Shown: in pieces, positions 42,259 to 52,017 of the stretch | Numbering within the stretch: the stretch's first letter is position 1 | How the letters are laid out: every line of letters starts with the position of its first letter | Source: an uncultured Alphaproteobacteria bacterium | Lineage (GTDB): Bacteria > Pseudomonadota > Alphaproteobacteria > RF32 > CAG-239 | Length of the DNA stretch: 64,000 nt | Direction of reading: 5' to 3' | Assembly (NCBI GenBank): GCA_944391615.1 | Contig: CALXUE010000005.1 | Location: 1-64,000 of the forward strand | The notes under the pieces: generated by a model | Told to the model about the DNA's origin: nothing | The model's database searches: none | Seen by the model: only the letters and a program-made list of their open reading frames with translations | Program-made: the position numbers and the translations under genes

Positions 42259-44334
42259 CTATTTTTTGATTTCAAAAACCAATATGCTCCATGACGGAAC
42301 TCTTATCATTTGTTGTGCGCACAATTTGCTTTTGCCCAAACCATCTCCGCTGCTGTCCAGAACCAAGTTCCATTCCCCTTCCAGATTTGGCAGACGCCAT
42401 GTTTTTTCTGCTGCTTCCGCATTCATTATCACATAAACATATTTGCGTTTTTGGCTGATGGCATATGACAGACTTCTTCTCATGTTGTCAGACCAATCTG
42501 CCTGTGTAAACTCAATACCTTTTTCCGTATACCAGGCTAAATCTTTGTCACCCTTGCGATTGAGTTGGCGTCCACTAAAAAACTTTAGGCGGTCAAATAT
42601 CTTTAATCTTTTTCTTAACGTGATGGCTCTTCTGACAAATTTGGTGACTTCAAAATCACTCTCTCGAATGGCTTCCCACTTTATCCAGGTTATGATATTA
42701 TCCTGACAATAGGGATTGTTGTTGCCAAATTGGGGATTAAACAATTCATCTCCCGCCAATAGCATCGGCACGCCATAAGACATCAACAAACTACCCATCA
42801 TCGCCTTTGAGCGGCGTCGGCGCAACTTTTGAACATCTTCGTTTAAGGTTTCTCCCTCTTCTCCGGAATTCCAACTCCAGTTTGAATTGGTGCCGTCTTG
42901 GTTATTTTCTCCGTTACTCATATTATGCTTGCTATTAAAGCTTACAACATCTCTTAAGCAAAAGCCGTCATGCGCCGTAATAAAATTTACACTACTCGTA
43001 ATATTGCGGTTTTCGTGGTTGAAAACATCGCTTGAACCACTGATGCGGCTTGCAAGTTCCGGTATCTGGTATGTATCTCCTTTCCAGAAACGGCGTAGGC
43101 AATCTCTATATTTGTCATTCCACTCGCTCCAGCCCGGCATAAAAGATCCAACCTGATAGCCGGCATAACCGACATCCCATGGCTCTGCAATCAGCTTGAC
43201 TTTGCTTAAAACAGGGTCTTGCTTTACGGCATACATAAAGCCGCTATCTTTTCTGAAATCTGTCTTGTAGCGGCATAAGGTCGGGGCTAGGTCAAAACGG
43301 AATCCGTCCACGTGCATTTTTTCAACCCAATAACGCAAAGAATCCATAACTAATTCCAGAACATATGGATTTTGGAGATTGAAGCTTGCTCCCGTACCGG
43401 TGCTGTCGTAATAATAACGTTTGTTTTCGGAATCTAATGTATAATATGAGGCGTTGTCTATTCCCTTATAACACAAAGTCGGCCCTAGCTGGTTGCCCTC
43501 GCCCGTATGATTATATACGACGTCTAATATAACCTCCAGCCCTTTTTGGTGTAGGCCTTTGACCATATCCTTAAACTCGTTTATGCTACTACCGACTAAA
43601 TAATTTTGTTCCGGCGCAAAAAACGAAAAACTCTCATACCCCCAATAATTATCATTTATCCAGCCCTTACGATGGCGGTTGCCAAAAAAGGCATGTATCG
43701 GCAGCAATTCTACTGCCGTAACCCCCAGCCACTTCAGATAGTTGGTGACGCTGCGATGTTTTAATCCTATAAACTTGCCTCGCTCATAATCTTGCAACAA
43801 TGGGTGGAGTTTGGTGAAACCTCTTACATGCGTTTCATAGATTATGGTATCTTCCAATTTGGTATAGGGATGCTCATCGCCTTCCCAGTCATAATCATTA
43901 CTCACGACCACTGACTTTGGAACATAGGGCGCACTGTCTAGCGGACTAAAAGATAAGTCTTTATCCGGACTGTCTATATCATATCCAAATATTGCTTTAT
44001 GCCATATCAGCTTGCCAACCAACTGCTTGCCATAGGGGTCTATCAATAATTTATTCGGATTAAATCGGTGCCCTAATTCCGGTTGGTAAGGGCCGTATAC
44101 TCTGTATCCGTAAACCTGCCCTACTTCCAACCCCGGAATATATATGTGCCATATATTGTTATCATTTGATAAAATTTCATAACGCTTTTGCTCTTCGGCT
44201 CCGCTCTTGTCAAACAAGCACAATTCAACTTTTGTGGCATGTGCTGAAAAAAGCGCGAAATTAACCCCTTTTCCGTCATAGTGCGAACCTAACGGATATG
44301 GATTTCCGGCTTGAGGTTTGTTCTCGTTTGCCAT
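42259..44334 (-). CDS. glgX: Glycogen debranching enzyme GlgX
   Basis: The 691-residue protein has an N-terminal CBM48-like domain (GNPYPLGSHYDGKGVNFALFSAHATKVELCLFD) and a GH13 barrel. The barrel has VILDVVYNHTGEGN, VDGFRFDLAPTL (nucleophile Asp), LIAEPWDVGY (acid Glu) and TAHDGFCLRD. It hydrolyses the alpha-1,6 branches of phosphorylase-limit glycogen. AGGAG precedes the ATG. It lies between glgB and malQ on the same strand, with overlap into malQ and 29 bp from glgB. Confidence 0.95.
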   Translation of the reverse strand: MANENKPQAGNPYPLGSHYDGKGVNFALFSAHATKVELCLFDKSGAEEQKRYEILSNDNNIWHIYIPGLEVGQVYGYRVYGPYQPELGHRFNPNKLLIDPYGKQLVGKLIWHKAIFGYDIDSPDKDLSFSPLDSAPYVPKSVVVSNDYDWEGDEHPYTKLEDTIIYETHVRGFTKLHPLLQDYERGKFIGLKHRSVTNYLKWLGVTAVELLPIHAFFGNRHRKGWINDNYWGYESFSFFAPEQNYLVGSSINEFKDMVKGLHQKGLEVILDVVYNHTGEGNQLGPTLCYKGIDNASYYTLDSENKRYYYDSTGTGASFNLQNPYVLELVMDSLRYWVEKMHVDGFRFDLAPTLCRYKTDFRKDSGFMYAVKQDPVLSKVKLIAEPWDVGYAGYQVGSFMPGWSEWNDKYRDCLRRFWKGDTYQIPELASRISGSSDVFNHENRNITSSVNFITAHDGFCLRDVVSFNSKHNMSNGENNQDGTNSNWSWNSGEEGETLNEDVQKLRRRRSKAMMGSLLMSYGVPMLLAGDELFNPQFGNNNPYCQDNIITWIKWEAIRESDFEVTKFVRRAITLRKRLKIFDRLKFFSGRQLNRKGDKDLAWYTEKGIEFTQADWSDNMRRSLSYAISQKRKYVYVIMNAEAAEKTWRLPNLEGEWNLVLDSSGDGLGKSKLCAQQMIRVPSWSILVFEIKK

Positions 44335-44363
44335 TTATTCGCGCTCCTTTCTTACTTGTTTTT

Positions 44364-46562
44364 TTATTCTCTTATCAATTTGATAACAATTGTTGCCAAT
44401 GGCGGTAAGGTTACGTTAATTGAACGAGGTTTGTCATTCCAGCCGATTTCTTCTGCCTTCATAAAGCCCTCATTCTTCACGCCGCTGCCCCAATAATTTT
44501 TATCATCACTATTGAAAATTTCCTGATAATTACCGGCCTCATAAACACCTATGCGATAATTATTGCGCACGACCGGTGTAAAGTTGCAGGCAACAATCAA
44601 ATAATCTCCCGGTTTTTCACCTTTTCTCATATAGGTGATGACGCTGTCATTGGCATCTGAGTGCTCTATCCACTCAAAGCCTCTGTAATCAAAATCTATT
44701 TGATAAAGTGAGGGATTGCCTTTATACATCAAGTTTAAATCTCTGACGCAATTTTGCATTCCTTTATACATCGGGTAGTCAAGCAAAAACCAACGCAGGC
44801 CTTCTTCCGAATTCCACTCCCAATCTTGGCCAAATTCACAGCCCATAAACAAAAGTTTCTTTCCGGGGTGGGTATACATAAAGCCATAATAAGCTCTTAA
44901 GTTGGCAAACTTTTGCCATTCATCTCCCGGCATCTTTGACAGCATTGAGCCTTTACCATGCACAACTTCATCATGCGAAATCGGCAGAATAAAGTTTTCG
45001 TTAAATGCATACAGTAAACCAAACGTCAGCATTCCATGATGATATTTGCGGTGTATCGGCTCATGTGACATATAGCGCAAGGTGTCGTTCATCCAACCCA
45101 TGTTCCATTTATATCCAAAGCCCAAACCGCCCATGGAGGTCGGACGTGAAACCATCGGCCATGCCGTTGATTCTTCCGCACATGTAAAGGCTCCTTTGCA
45201 CTGACCATATACTAGCTCGTTCATCTTTCTTAAAAACGAAATAGCTTCCAGATTTTCGTTGCCGCCGTATTGGTTTGGAATCCACTCGCCGGGCTTTCTT
45301 GAATAATCCAAATACAGCATGGATGCAACCGCATCAACTCTCAGGCCGTCGATGTGAAACTCTTTTAACCAATACAAAGCGCTCGCGCACAAAAAGTTGC
45401 AAACTTCTGTTCGACCATAGTTGTAAATTTTTGTTCCCCAATCTTTATGTTCGCCTTTCCTCGGGTCGGCGTGTTCATATAAATGTGTGCCATCAAACTC
45501 AACTAGTCCGTGTCCATCTTTGGGGAAATGTGCTGGAACCCAATCCATTATGACGCCGATACCTGCCTGATGGAATTTATCAATTAAATATCTTAAATCA
45601 TCTGGTGTACCAAAACGAGAGGTGGCTGAAAACATTCCAACGACTTGATAGCCCCATGAGGCATCTAACGGATGTTCGGCTAAGGGTAAAAATTCTACAT
45701 GCGTAAAGCCCATATTCACAACATAGGGCACCAAGGTGTCGGCCAACTCACGATAGCTTAAATATTCGTTATTTTCTTTACGGCGCCATGACCCTAAATG
45801 AACCTCATAAATCGACATCGGCTTGTCAAAAGAATTATATTCTTCGCGATATTTCATCCAGTCTTCATCCGACCACATATATCTGTCAATATTATATACG
45901 ACAGAAGCTGTATGCGGTCTCTTTTCGGCATAGAATCCAACCGGATCAGACTTGGTTAAAATGTAGTCATTTTGTGTTTTTATTTCGTATTTATATATCT
46001 CGCCTTCTTTTAGCCCCGGCATAAAAATATCCCACACGCCGCAATTGATGTTTTTGCGCATCGGATTGACTCTGCCATCCCAATTATTGAAGCCTCCGAC
46101 GACCGACACTCTTTTTGCATTTGGTGCCCACACGGCAAAACTTACACCTTGGACGCCATCCATTTCTCTTAAGTGTGCGCCCAATACTTTGTACATATTC
46201 AGGTGATTGCCTTCCGCCAGCAAATATACGTCAATATCTCCTAATGTGGGCGGAAATCTGTAAGGATCTTCTGCCTCATAGATATTTCCTAAATCATTTT
46301 CTATTTTGAATTTATAGGCAAAATTATCGCCTACGCCGAGATTGATTTGGTAAAAGCCTCTCTCATCTAATTTTTCCATAAAGCCCAGAGAGCTGTTGTC
46401 TGATTTTTTGATTACTTCTATTGATTTTGTATTCGGATGATAGGCACGGATAAAAACCTCTTTTGAACCTTTATTGCGGTGTATTCCCAATACCGCAAAT
46501 GCGTTTCCGTGATCCCCGTTGATGATTGATTCCATCTCTTCTTTTGATAATAAATTTTCCAT
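44364..46562 (-). CDS. glgB: 1,4-alpha-glucan branching enzyme GlgB
   Basis: The 732-residue protein (E. coli 728) has two N-terminal CBM48-like modules (HRNKGSKEVFIRAYHPNTKSIEVI; GVSFAVWAPNAKRVSVVGGFNNWDGR). The GH13 domain has VIMDWVPAHFPKDGHGL, IDGLRVDAVASMLYLDYSRK (nucleophile Asp), FTCAEESTAWP (Glu) and LPISHDEVVHGKGSM. It forms the alpha-1,6 branches of glycogen. It is the first gene of the unit; synthesis genes glgA and glgC and the phosphorylase glgP are not in the window, so they must lie elsewhere if glycogen is made. Confidence 0.96.
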   Translation of the reverse strand: MENLLSKEEMESIINGDHGNAFAVLGIHRNKGSKEVFIRAYHPNTKSIEVIKKSDNSSLGFMEKLDERGFYQINLGVGDNFAYKFKIENDLGNIYEAEDPYRFPPTLGDIDVYLLAEGNHLNMYKVLGAHLREMDGVQGVSFAVWAPNAKRVSVVGGFNNWDGRVNPMRKNINCGVWDIFMPGLKEGEIYKYEIKTQNDYILTKSDPVGFYAEKRPHTASVVYNIDRYMWSDEDWMKYREEYNSFDKPMSIYEVHLGSWRRKENNEYLSYRELADTLVPYVVNMGFTHVEFLPLAEHPLDASWGYQVVGMFSATSRFGTPDDLRYLIDKFHQAGIGVIMDWVPAHFPKDGHGLVEFDGTHLYEHADPRKGEHKDWGTKIYNYGRTEVCNFLCASALYWLKEFHIDGLRVDAVASMLYLDYSRKPGEWIPNQYGGNENLEAISFLRKMNELVYGQCKGAFTCAEESTAWPMVSRPTSMGGLGFGYKWNMGWMNDTLRYMSHEPIHRKYHHGMLTFGLLYAFNENFILPISHDEVVHGKGSMLSKMPGDEWQKFANLRAYYGFMYTHPGKKLLFMGCEFGQDWEWNSEEGLRWFLLDYPMYKGMQNCVRDLNLMYKGNPSLYQIDFDYRGFEWIEHSDANDSVITYMRKGEKPGDYLIVACNFTPVVRNNYRIGVYEAGNYQEIFNSDDKNYWGSGVKNEGFMKAEEIGWNDKPRSINVTLPPLATIVIKLIRE

Positions 46563-46724
46563 TCGGTAGCCCCCTAATAGACTCTTACATAATTAGATTA
46601 AACTCTTGAGATTTTATCTATAATATATCCTCATTTTTTTGCAACAAAATAAACTCACATTTAGACACTTTTTCTTACTTATTTTTTTTATCTACTAAAT
46701 TGTTATAAACTATAAGATTTTTTA

Positions 46725-46752
46725 TTGACGTATTTTTTTTTGATTGTATAGT
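46725..46752 (+). promoter_or_regulatory. Promoter of the DUF2934 gene
   Basis: TTGACG (46725-46730), a 16-bp spacer and TATAGT (46747-46752), 38 bp before the ATG. Confidence 0.6.
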
Positions 46753-46790
46753 GATTGTGTTGACCAAACATTTTTTATTTGGAGTTAGTT

Positions 46791-46994
46791 ATGGTTAAAT
46801 TAAATGAAAACGCAATCAGAGAAGCTGCTTATTATAATTGGCAGAATGCCGGTTGCCCTCAAGGTCAGGATGAATATTTTTGGTCCTTGGCTGTTGAACA
46901 GCTTTCTAATTGCAACTGCTCTTGCAGCAATTCTTCCAAGAAGTCTTCTTCTTCTAAGAAATCTTCTAAAACAACCTCTAAAAAATCTAAGTAA
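46791..46994 (+). CDS. DUF2934-like small protein with Ser/Lys-rich tail
   Basis: The 67-residue protein has a DUF2934-like core (NAIREAAYYNWQNAGCPQGQDEYFWSLAVEQL). The C-terminus is CNCSCSNSS followed by a run of Lys-Lys-Ser-Ser repeats. DUF2934 is a short family of unknown function. The basic low-complexity tail suggests nucleic-acid binding, but this is a guess. GGAG lies 7 nt before ATG 46791; a frame start at 46779 is upstream of that site and rejected. A strong promoter and terminator flank it. Confidence 0.72.
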   Translation: MVKLNENAIREAAYYNWQNAGCPQGQDEYFWSLAVEQLSNCNCSCSNSSKKSSSSKKSSKTTSKKSK

Positions 46995-47018
46995 TTCAGA
47001 TTGTTAGAGTTTTTCTAA

Positions 47019-47053
47019 AGCCTCGTTTTTATAAACGGGGTTTTATTTTTTTG
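47019..47053. terminator. Terminator after the DUF2934 gene
   Basis: AGCCTCGTTT-TTAT-AAACGGGGTT stem with one weak pair and a T-rich tail, between convergent genes. Confidence 0.7.
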
Positions 47054-47061
47054 TAAAAAAT

Positions 47062-48381
47062 TTATGATATTTTTTTGGCACTTATGATGTATCCCATCAC
47101 TTTTTTTTCACCCTCGTTTCTGAGTTTTTCATGTGCTGTTTTTTCCATTTGGAATCCATTTTTTTCCAGCATATTTTTTACATAATTTATGTTATGCAAA
47201 AATCTTCCGGATGGGTGCAATGTATAATTGTTTTTATCTTGATTATTTTCACTTATGCTAAATATTAATCGACCATTGTTTTCAAGATTTTTATTGATAT
47301 TTTCAAAAAGCTCATCCAGTCTGCCAAAATAGGTAAAAACGTCGGATGAAACCATTAAATCATAGAGCTTCGTATTTTGGGTTAAATATGAATTTATGTC
47401 TTCTTGAACGAGATTATAATATACTTTTTTGCGCTCGGCCTCTTCCAACATTTTGGCTGACAAATCAACACCTTCAAGGCCTTTGGGCTTGGCATATTTT
47501 TGCAAAAATTTACCACATAATCCCGTGCCGCAACCCAAATCTAATATACGTAATTTTTCGCCTCTTTGCTGTTGATAAATGTTTGACAGCATTTCCTCTA
47601 TTAATCTTGGTGCTTGATAATCAAGTGAGGCCAAAACACTCTCAAAATCAGGTGCAAAAATATCAAAAATATCTTCTACATATTCTTGTTCTGCTTGTGA
47701 AACTTTTTTGCTACCTACAAGCGCTTTGCACATATATGAAACGATTGGATTTTGACCATAATTTTTATACCACAGAGCCACACATTCTTTTATCGAATCC
47801 AAACCTTTTTCCGTGCCGATTTCATAAAATAAATAGCCTAAATTTATGTGATGCGCGTTCTCAATTTCAGAGCCTAGTTGAACAGCTTTCCAGGCATTTT
47901 TTAATGATGCTTTGTAATTGCCGTTTTTTTGATAACTTTGTGATATATAGTTATACAACCATGCATCATACGGGTCGATGGATAAGGCTTTCATAAAGCA
48001 ATTAATCGAAGCTTCATATCCTTCCAGCTCACTATATGAATTTCCCATTATGGTATAGGATAATTTTTCTTTTGGGTATATTTCTGATGCTATTTTTGCA
48101 TAGCGTATTGCTTTAGAAAATTGTTTTATTTCATAACAGCTGTTGGCCAAATTGATTAAAGCGGAATAATTTTTGGAATCTACATCTATTGCTTTTTCGT
48201 AATATTTTACGGCTTCGGCATATTTATTTTGCATATAAAAAATGTTGCCGATTGTAATTAAAACGCAAGTGTTTTGCGAATCGGACTTTAATAACTCACA
48301 GCAAAGTGCATATGATTTTTCATATTCACCTTTTTCATAAGCATTCAGTGCTTTATCTATCGCATTGTTTATTCCAAACAT
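47062..48381 (-). CDS. TPR protein with C-terminal SAM-dependent methyltransferase
   Basis: The 439-residue protein has about five TPR repeats in the first 190 residues (EKSYALCCELLKSDSQN, YAEAVKYYEKAIDVDSKNYSAL, and similar). After a linker comes a class I methyltransferase domain with the SAM motif RILDLGCGTGLCGKFL, DLSAKMLEEAER and motif-IV-like SSDVFTYFG. A methyltransferase for a protein, sugar or small molecule is expected; the substrate is unknown. The TPR part may bind a protein partner. It is monocistronic, on the strand opposite the DUF2934 gene. Confidence 0.88.
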   Translation of the reverse strand: MFGINNAIDKALNAYEKGEYEKSYALCCELLKSDSQNTCVLITIGNIFYMQNKYAEAVKYYEKAIDVDSKNYSALINLANSCYEIKQFSKAIRYAKIASEIYPKEKLSYTIMGNSYSELEGYEASINCFMKALSIDPYDAWLYNYISQSYQKNGNYKASLKNAWKAVQLGSEIENAHHINLGYLFYEIGTEKGLDSIKECVALWYKNYGQNPIVSYMCKALVGSKKVSQAEQEYVEDIFDIFAPDFESVLASLDYQAPRLIEEMLSNIYQQQRGEKLRILDLGCGTGLCGKFLQKYAKPKGLEGVDLSAKMLEEAERKKVYYNLVQEDINSYLTQNTKLYDLMVSSDVFTYFGRLDELFENINKNLENNGRLIFSISENNQDKNNYTLHPSGRFLHNINYVKNMLEKNGFQMEKTAHEKLRNEGEKKVMGYIISAKKIS

Positions 48382-48436
48382 TTTTTTACTTCTTATTATT
48401 TTTTTATTATCTTAGTAAATTTTAGTAAAAAAACTA

Positions 48437-48465
48437 TTGACGAATAAAAATTTTTATTATATCTA
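48437..48465 (+). promoter_or_regulatory. tRNA-Leu promoter
   Basis: TTGACG (48437-48442), a 17-bp spacer and TATCTA (48460-48465), 15 bp before the mature tRNA 5' end. Confidence 0.65.
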
Positions 48466-48480
48466 TCTTTTGTATTCGAT

Positions 48481-48566
48481 GGGGGTATGGCGGAACTGGT
48501 AGACGCGCTAGACTCAAAATCTTGTTCTCTCTGAGAGTGTCAGTTCAAGTCTGACTACCCCTACCA
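48481..48566 (+). tRNA. tRNA-Leu (anticodon CAA)
   Basis: Class II tRNA with a long variable arm. The acceptor stem is GGGGGTA/TACCCCT with a G1-U72 wobble. The D-arm contains GGCGGAACTGGTAGACGC, typical of tRNA-Leu. The anticodon loop CTCAAAA gives CAA; the anticodon stem has one T-T mismatch. The T arm is GTCAG-TTCAAGT-CTGAC and the 3' CCA is encoded. Confidence 0.92.
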
Positions 48567-48569
48567 ATT

Positions 48570-48600
48570 AAAAGCTCGGTTCTAAAACCGAGCTTTTTTC
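48570..48600. terminator. Terminator after tRNA-Leu
   Basis: AAAGCTCGGTT-CTA-AAACCGAGCTTTTTT stem-loop. It serves the tRNA on the plus strand and may also serve the ABC-F gene on the minus strand. Confidence 0.85.
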
Positions 48601-50448
48601 TTATTCTTCTTCGTTTGAAAGCTCCAACCATTCTTCTTCCGCCGCAGAAATTCTTTCTTCAATTTGTTTAAATTCTTTTTGCAGAGATATCATATCTTCT
48701 GTTGATTGAAAAGTTTCAAAGCTCTTTTCTATTTCTGCTTTGCGTTTTTCCAATAAAGAAAGTTCTTTTTCCAAATTGCGGATTTTTTGCTTTTGCTCTT
48801 TGTCCTTATTTTTCTTTTCTTGCTTTTGGGCTTTTATGATTTCTTTTTGTTTTTCTTCTGCCTCTTTTTTCTTTTTCTCGGCTTTGCTTTCTGTTTTTTC
48901 CAACAATAATTTTTTGTAATCTTCCAAATCGCCGTCATAAATTTTGCACGTTCCTTTGTTGACGAGCCATAATTCGTCTGCCACCAAATCTATGGTATGC
49001 ATATCATGGGTTATCAGTAACACAGCACCTTTATAGTCATTCAAAGCATCCACCAGAGCATCGCGCGAATCCATATCCAGATGGTTGGTCGGTTCATCCA
49101 ATATTAACAAATTCGGCGCACCTATACTCATGGAAGCAAACAGTAATCTTGCTTTTTCTCCACCTGAGAGATTGGCTATTTTGGTTTGTGATTTTTCCTG
49201 GACCAGACCAAATCGCCCCAAATATGCCCTCACCTGTGTTTCGGTTTTATCCGGCATAAACTCTGCAATATATTCTGCCGCAGTTTTATCATAAGGAAGC
49301 TCCTCGCTTTGATGTTGCGCGAAGTAGCCTATTTTTAGTTTGGGTGTACGCCGCAATGTTCCCGTCATCGGCGTTAGCTTTTCTGACAGCAACTTTGCAA
49401 AAGTAGACTTACCATTACCGTTCGCGCCCAGCAAAGCTATGCGGTCATCTTTTTCAATACTCAAATTCAAATTTTTCAAAACAACCTTATCTCCATACCC
49501 TACCGAAACATCTTCCATATTAATTATCGGTGAAGATATCTCTTGTGGTTCGGGAAACTCAAACCTGATTGATGATTCATCTTCCATCAATGTTACGGTC
49601 GGCATTTTTTCAAGCAATTTTAGACGGCTTTGTGCTTGCTTGGCTTTGGTGGCTTTATAGCGAAAACGCTCCACAAAACTCTCCAGATGTTTGCGCTTTT
49701 GCTGCTGCTTTTTATACATTCTCTCAAGAACTTCTTTTTGCTCGGCGCGCGTGGTTAAAAAGCGGTCGTAATTGCCGCTGTAAGTCACTAATTTTTTATT
49801 ATCAAAATGGATAATATAATCGCAGACTTCATTTAAAATTGTTCTATCATGACTGATTATCAACAGTGTTCCCTTGTACTTTTGCAAATGCGCGGTCAAC
49901 CATATCGCGGCTTCCAAATCCAAGTGGTTGGTCGGCTCATCCAAAAGCAAAATATCCGAGGGCTGAAACAAGGCCGCTGCCAAGGCTAATCTCATCCGCC
50001 AGCCGCCGGAAAATTCGGCAACCGTTTTTGAAAAATCATCATTTGCAAACCCCAAGCCATTCAAAATCGCGGAGGCTCTTGCCGGTGCCGAATCCGCTTC
50101 TATCATTTTCAGCCGTTCGTGTATTTCACCCAACTCCGTAGAATCCGCCGTTTGGAGTTTTTCCATAAGTTCTGTTCGTTCTTTGTCTTGTGCCAAAACA
50201 AAATCAAGTATTTTTACATTGGTATCGTTTATCTCTTGTTTGACATAGGCGACTTTGCTGTGTTCGGGAAAATACACTTCTCCCAACTCGGTTTCATATT
50301 CTCCTTGCAAAATACGAAACAATGTTGTTTTGCCACAACCATTCAGGCCTACAAGCCCGACTTTTTGATTATCCGAAATATGAGCAGAAGCTCCTTCTAA
50401 CAAAACTTTTCCGCCTATTCTGACCGTGATGTTTTTTATATCTATCAT
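48601..50448 (-). CDS. ABC-F family ATPase (Uup/YheS-like)
   Basis: The 615-residue soluble protein has two ATP-binding cassettes without membrane helices. The first has GLNGCGKTT, signature FSGGWRMRLALA and LLLDEPTNHLDLE; the second has LGANGNGKST, LSGGEKARLLFA and LILDEPTNHLD. The linker between them is characteristic of ABC-F. The C-terminus is a long, Lys- and Glu-rich coiled coil (about 525-615). ABC-F proteins act at the ribosome, in translation control or antibiotic protection; the subtype cannot be fixed, though FSGGWRMR favours the YheS-like group. Confidence 0.92.
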   Translation of the reverse strand: MIDIKNITVRIGGKVLLEGASAHISDNQKVGLVGLNGCGKTTLFRILQGEYETELGEVYFPEHSKVAYVKQEINDTNVKILDFVLAQDKERTELMEKLQTADSTELGEIHERLKMIEADSAPARASAILNGLGFANDDFSKTVAEFSGGWRMRLALAAALFQPSDILLLDEPTNHLDLEAAIWLTAHLQKYKGTLLIISHDRTILNEVCDYIIHFDNKKLVTYSGNYDRFLTTRAEQKEVLERMYKKQQQKRKHLESFVERFRYKATKAKQAQSRLKLLEKMPTVTLMEDESSIRFEFPEPQEISSPIINMEDVSVGYGDKVVLKNLNLSIEKDDRIALLGANGNGKSTFAKLLSEKLTPMTGTLRRTPKLKIGYFAQHQSEELPYDKTAAEYIAEFMPDKTETQVRAYLGRFGLVQEKSQTKIANLSGGEKARLLFASMSIGAPNLLILDEPTNHLDMDSRDALVDALNDYKGAVLLITHDMHTIDLVADELWLVNKGTCKIYDGDLEDYKKLLLEKTESKAEKKKKEAEEKQKEIIKAQKQEKKNKDKEQKQKIRNLEKELSLLEKRKAEIEKSFETFQSTEDMISLQKEFKQIEERISAAEEEWLELSNEEE

Positions 50449-50568
50449 TTTTAGTCTTTATCTTGGTTATCTTTTTTTTGTGATGTTAATGGTCTTTGAT
50501 AAAAATTGCAAGGCTAAAGAGTTTGTTAGCAAATTTGTGCTATCCTTTTGCCATTAAGGAGAGAATCG

Positions 50569-52008
50569 ATGAAACTTGCGGAACTTATTCAGAATACTAA
50601 ACTTACAACAAATTTACCTAACCTTGAAATTTCGGGTATCGAATCCGACTCTCGAAAAGTGCAGAAGGGATATCTTTTTGCTGCACTCAAAGGTGTGACT
50701 TTTAACGGAGAAGAATTTATCGCCCAAGCCATTCAAAACGGTGCTGTTGCCATATTATGCGAATCCTCTGAAATAATACAAAAATTTCCACATACTGCCA
50801 TTTTAGTTTCTGGTAACGCTCACCGCGATTTTGCACTTCTCGCTGCTGCCTTTTATGGCAAACAACCAGAAAATATTGCCGCTGTTACCGGTACAAACGG
50901 TAAAACTTCCATTGCCGATTTTACGCGTCAGGTTCTCATCATGATGGGGCAAAAAGCAGCCTCTCTCGGAACACTTGGTTTGATTAAAAACAACGAAGAA
51001 CCGCAATATGCCATGACAACTCCTGACACGCTCACCATTCACAAAACTCTCCGCTCCCTTGCAGATGATAATTTTAAGTATCTTATTATGGAAACATCCA
51101 GCCACGGATTATGCCAATATCGGGTCGGCGGCGTTAAATTCAAAGTGGCCGGTTTTACCAACCTTACACGCGATCATTTGGATTATCACAAAACCATGGA
51201 AAATTATTATAAAGCCAAAGAACTTCTTTTTACCGAATTTTTAGAGCCAAACGGAGCGGCTGTTCTCAATGCGGATATCGATATTTTTAATCGTTTAAAA
51301 AATGCTTGTATCAGCACCGGAAAACGCGTTATATCCTATGGACGCAACGGCGAACAACTCAAGCTTCTTCACGCAACTCCTCTGGCGCATGGGCAAATGC
51401 TTGATGTGCTTTATTACGGCAAAAATGTTTCTCTCAATATTCCTTTAGCCGGGGAATTTCAGGCTATGAATGTTTTGTGCGCTTTGGGAATTTTGGCTGA
51501 GCTTACGAAACAGCCTTTTGAGGTTGTTAAATACATTGAAAAAATCCACGGTGCCAAAGGGCGTTTGGAACTTGTGGCGCAAACCCCAAACGGCGCTGCA
51601 ATCTATGTTGATTATGCCCACACACCTGATGCGATTGAAAATGTTATCAAGGCTTTACGTCCGCATTGCTCCGGAAAGTTGCGTATTCTTTTTGGGTGCG
51701 GCGGTGACAGAGATAAGGGCAAGCGTCCGCTTATGGGTAAAATAGCCAATGACCTCGCCGATGTGGTGTATATCACAGATGACAATCCTCGCTCTGAAGA
51801 ACCAGAGGTTATTCGCGCTGAAATTTTAGCGGCCTGCCCTAAAGGTATTGATATCGGTAACCGCGGTGAAGCTATTAAACAAGCTATCTCCGAACTTGAA
51901 GCCGGCGATATCCTCATCGTTGCGGGCAAAGGGCATGAACCGGGGCAGATTATCAAAGGCGTTACGCACCACTTTAGCGACCATGAAGAGGTTTTGAAAA
52001 ACGTATAA
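50569..52008 (+). CDS. murE: UDP-MurNAc-tripeptide synthetase MurE
   Basis: The 479-residue protein carries ISGIESDSRKVQKGYLFAAL, the P-loop AAVTGTNGKTSIADF, TMETSSHGL and YAHTPDAIENV. The DNPRSEE motif indicates meso-diaminopimelate as the added residue. It adds the third residue to UDP-MurNAc-Ala-Glu in the cytoplasm. ATG 50569 has AGGAGA upstream; an extension to 50548 has no support. It stands alone here, not with ftsI or murF as in the usual dcw cluster. It is divergent from the ABC-F gene and convergent with the TerB-like gene. Confidence 0.95.
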   Translation: MKLAELIQNTKLTTNLPNLEISGIESDSRKVQKGYLFAALKGVTFNGEEFIAQAIQNGAVAILCESSEIIQKFPHTAILVSGNAHRDFALLAAAFYGKQPENIAAVTGTNGKTSIADFTRQVLIMMGQKAASLGTLGLIKNNEEPQYAMTTPDTLTIHKTLRSLADDNFKYLIMETSSHGLCQYRVGGVKFKVAGFTNLTRDHLDYHKTMENYYKAKELLFTEFLEPNGAAVLNADIDIFNRLKNACISTGKRVISYGRNGEQLKLLHATPLAHGQMLDVLYYGKNVSLNIPLAGEFQAMNVLCALGILAELTKQPFEVVKYIEKIHGAKGRLELVAQTPNGAAIYVDYAHTPDAIENVIKALRPHCSGKLRILFGCGGDRDKGKRPLMGKIANDLADVVYITDDNPRSEEPEVIRAEILAACPKGIDIGNRGEAIKQAISELEAGDILIVAGKGHEPGQIIKGVTHHFSDHEEVLKNV

Positions 52009-52017
52009 AATTTCCTC

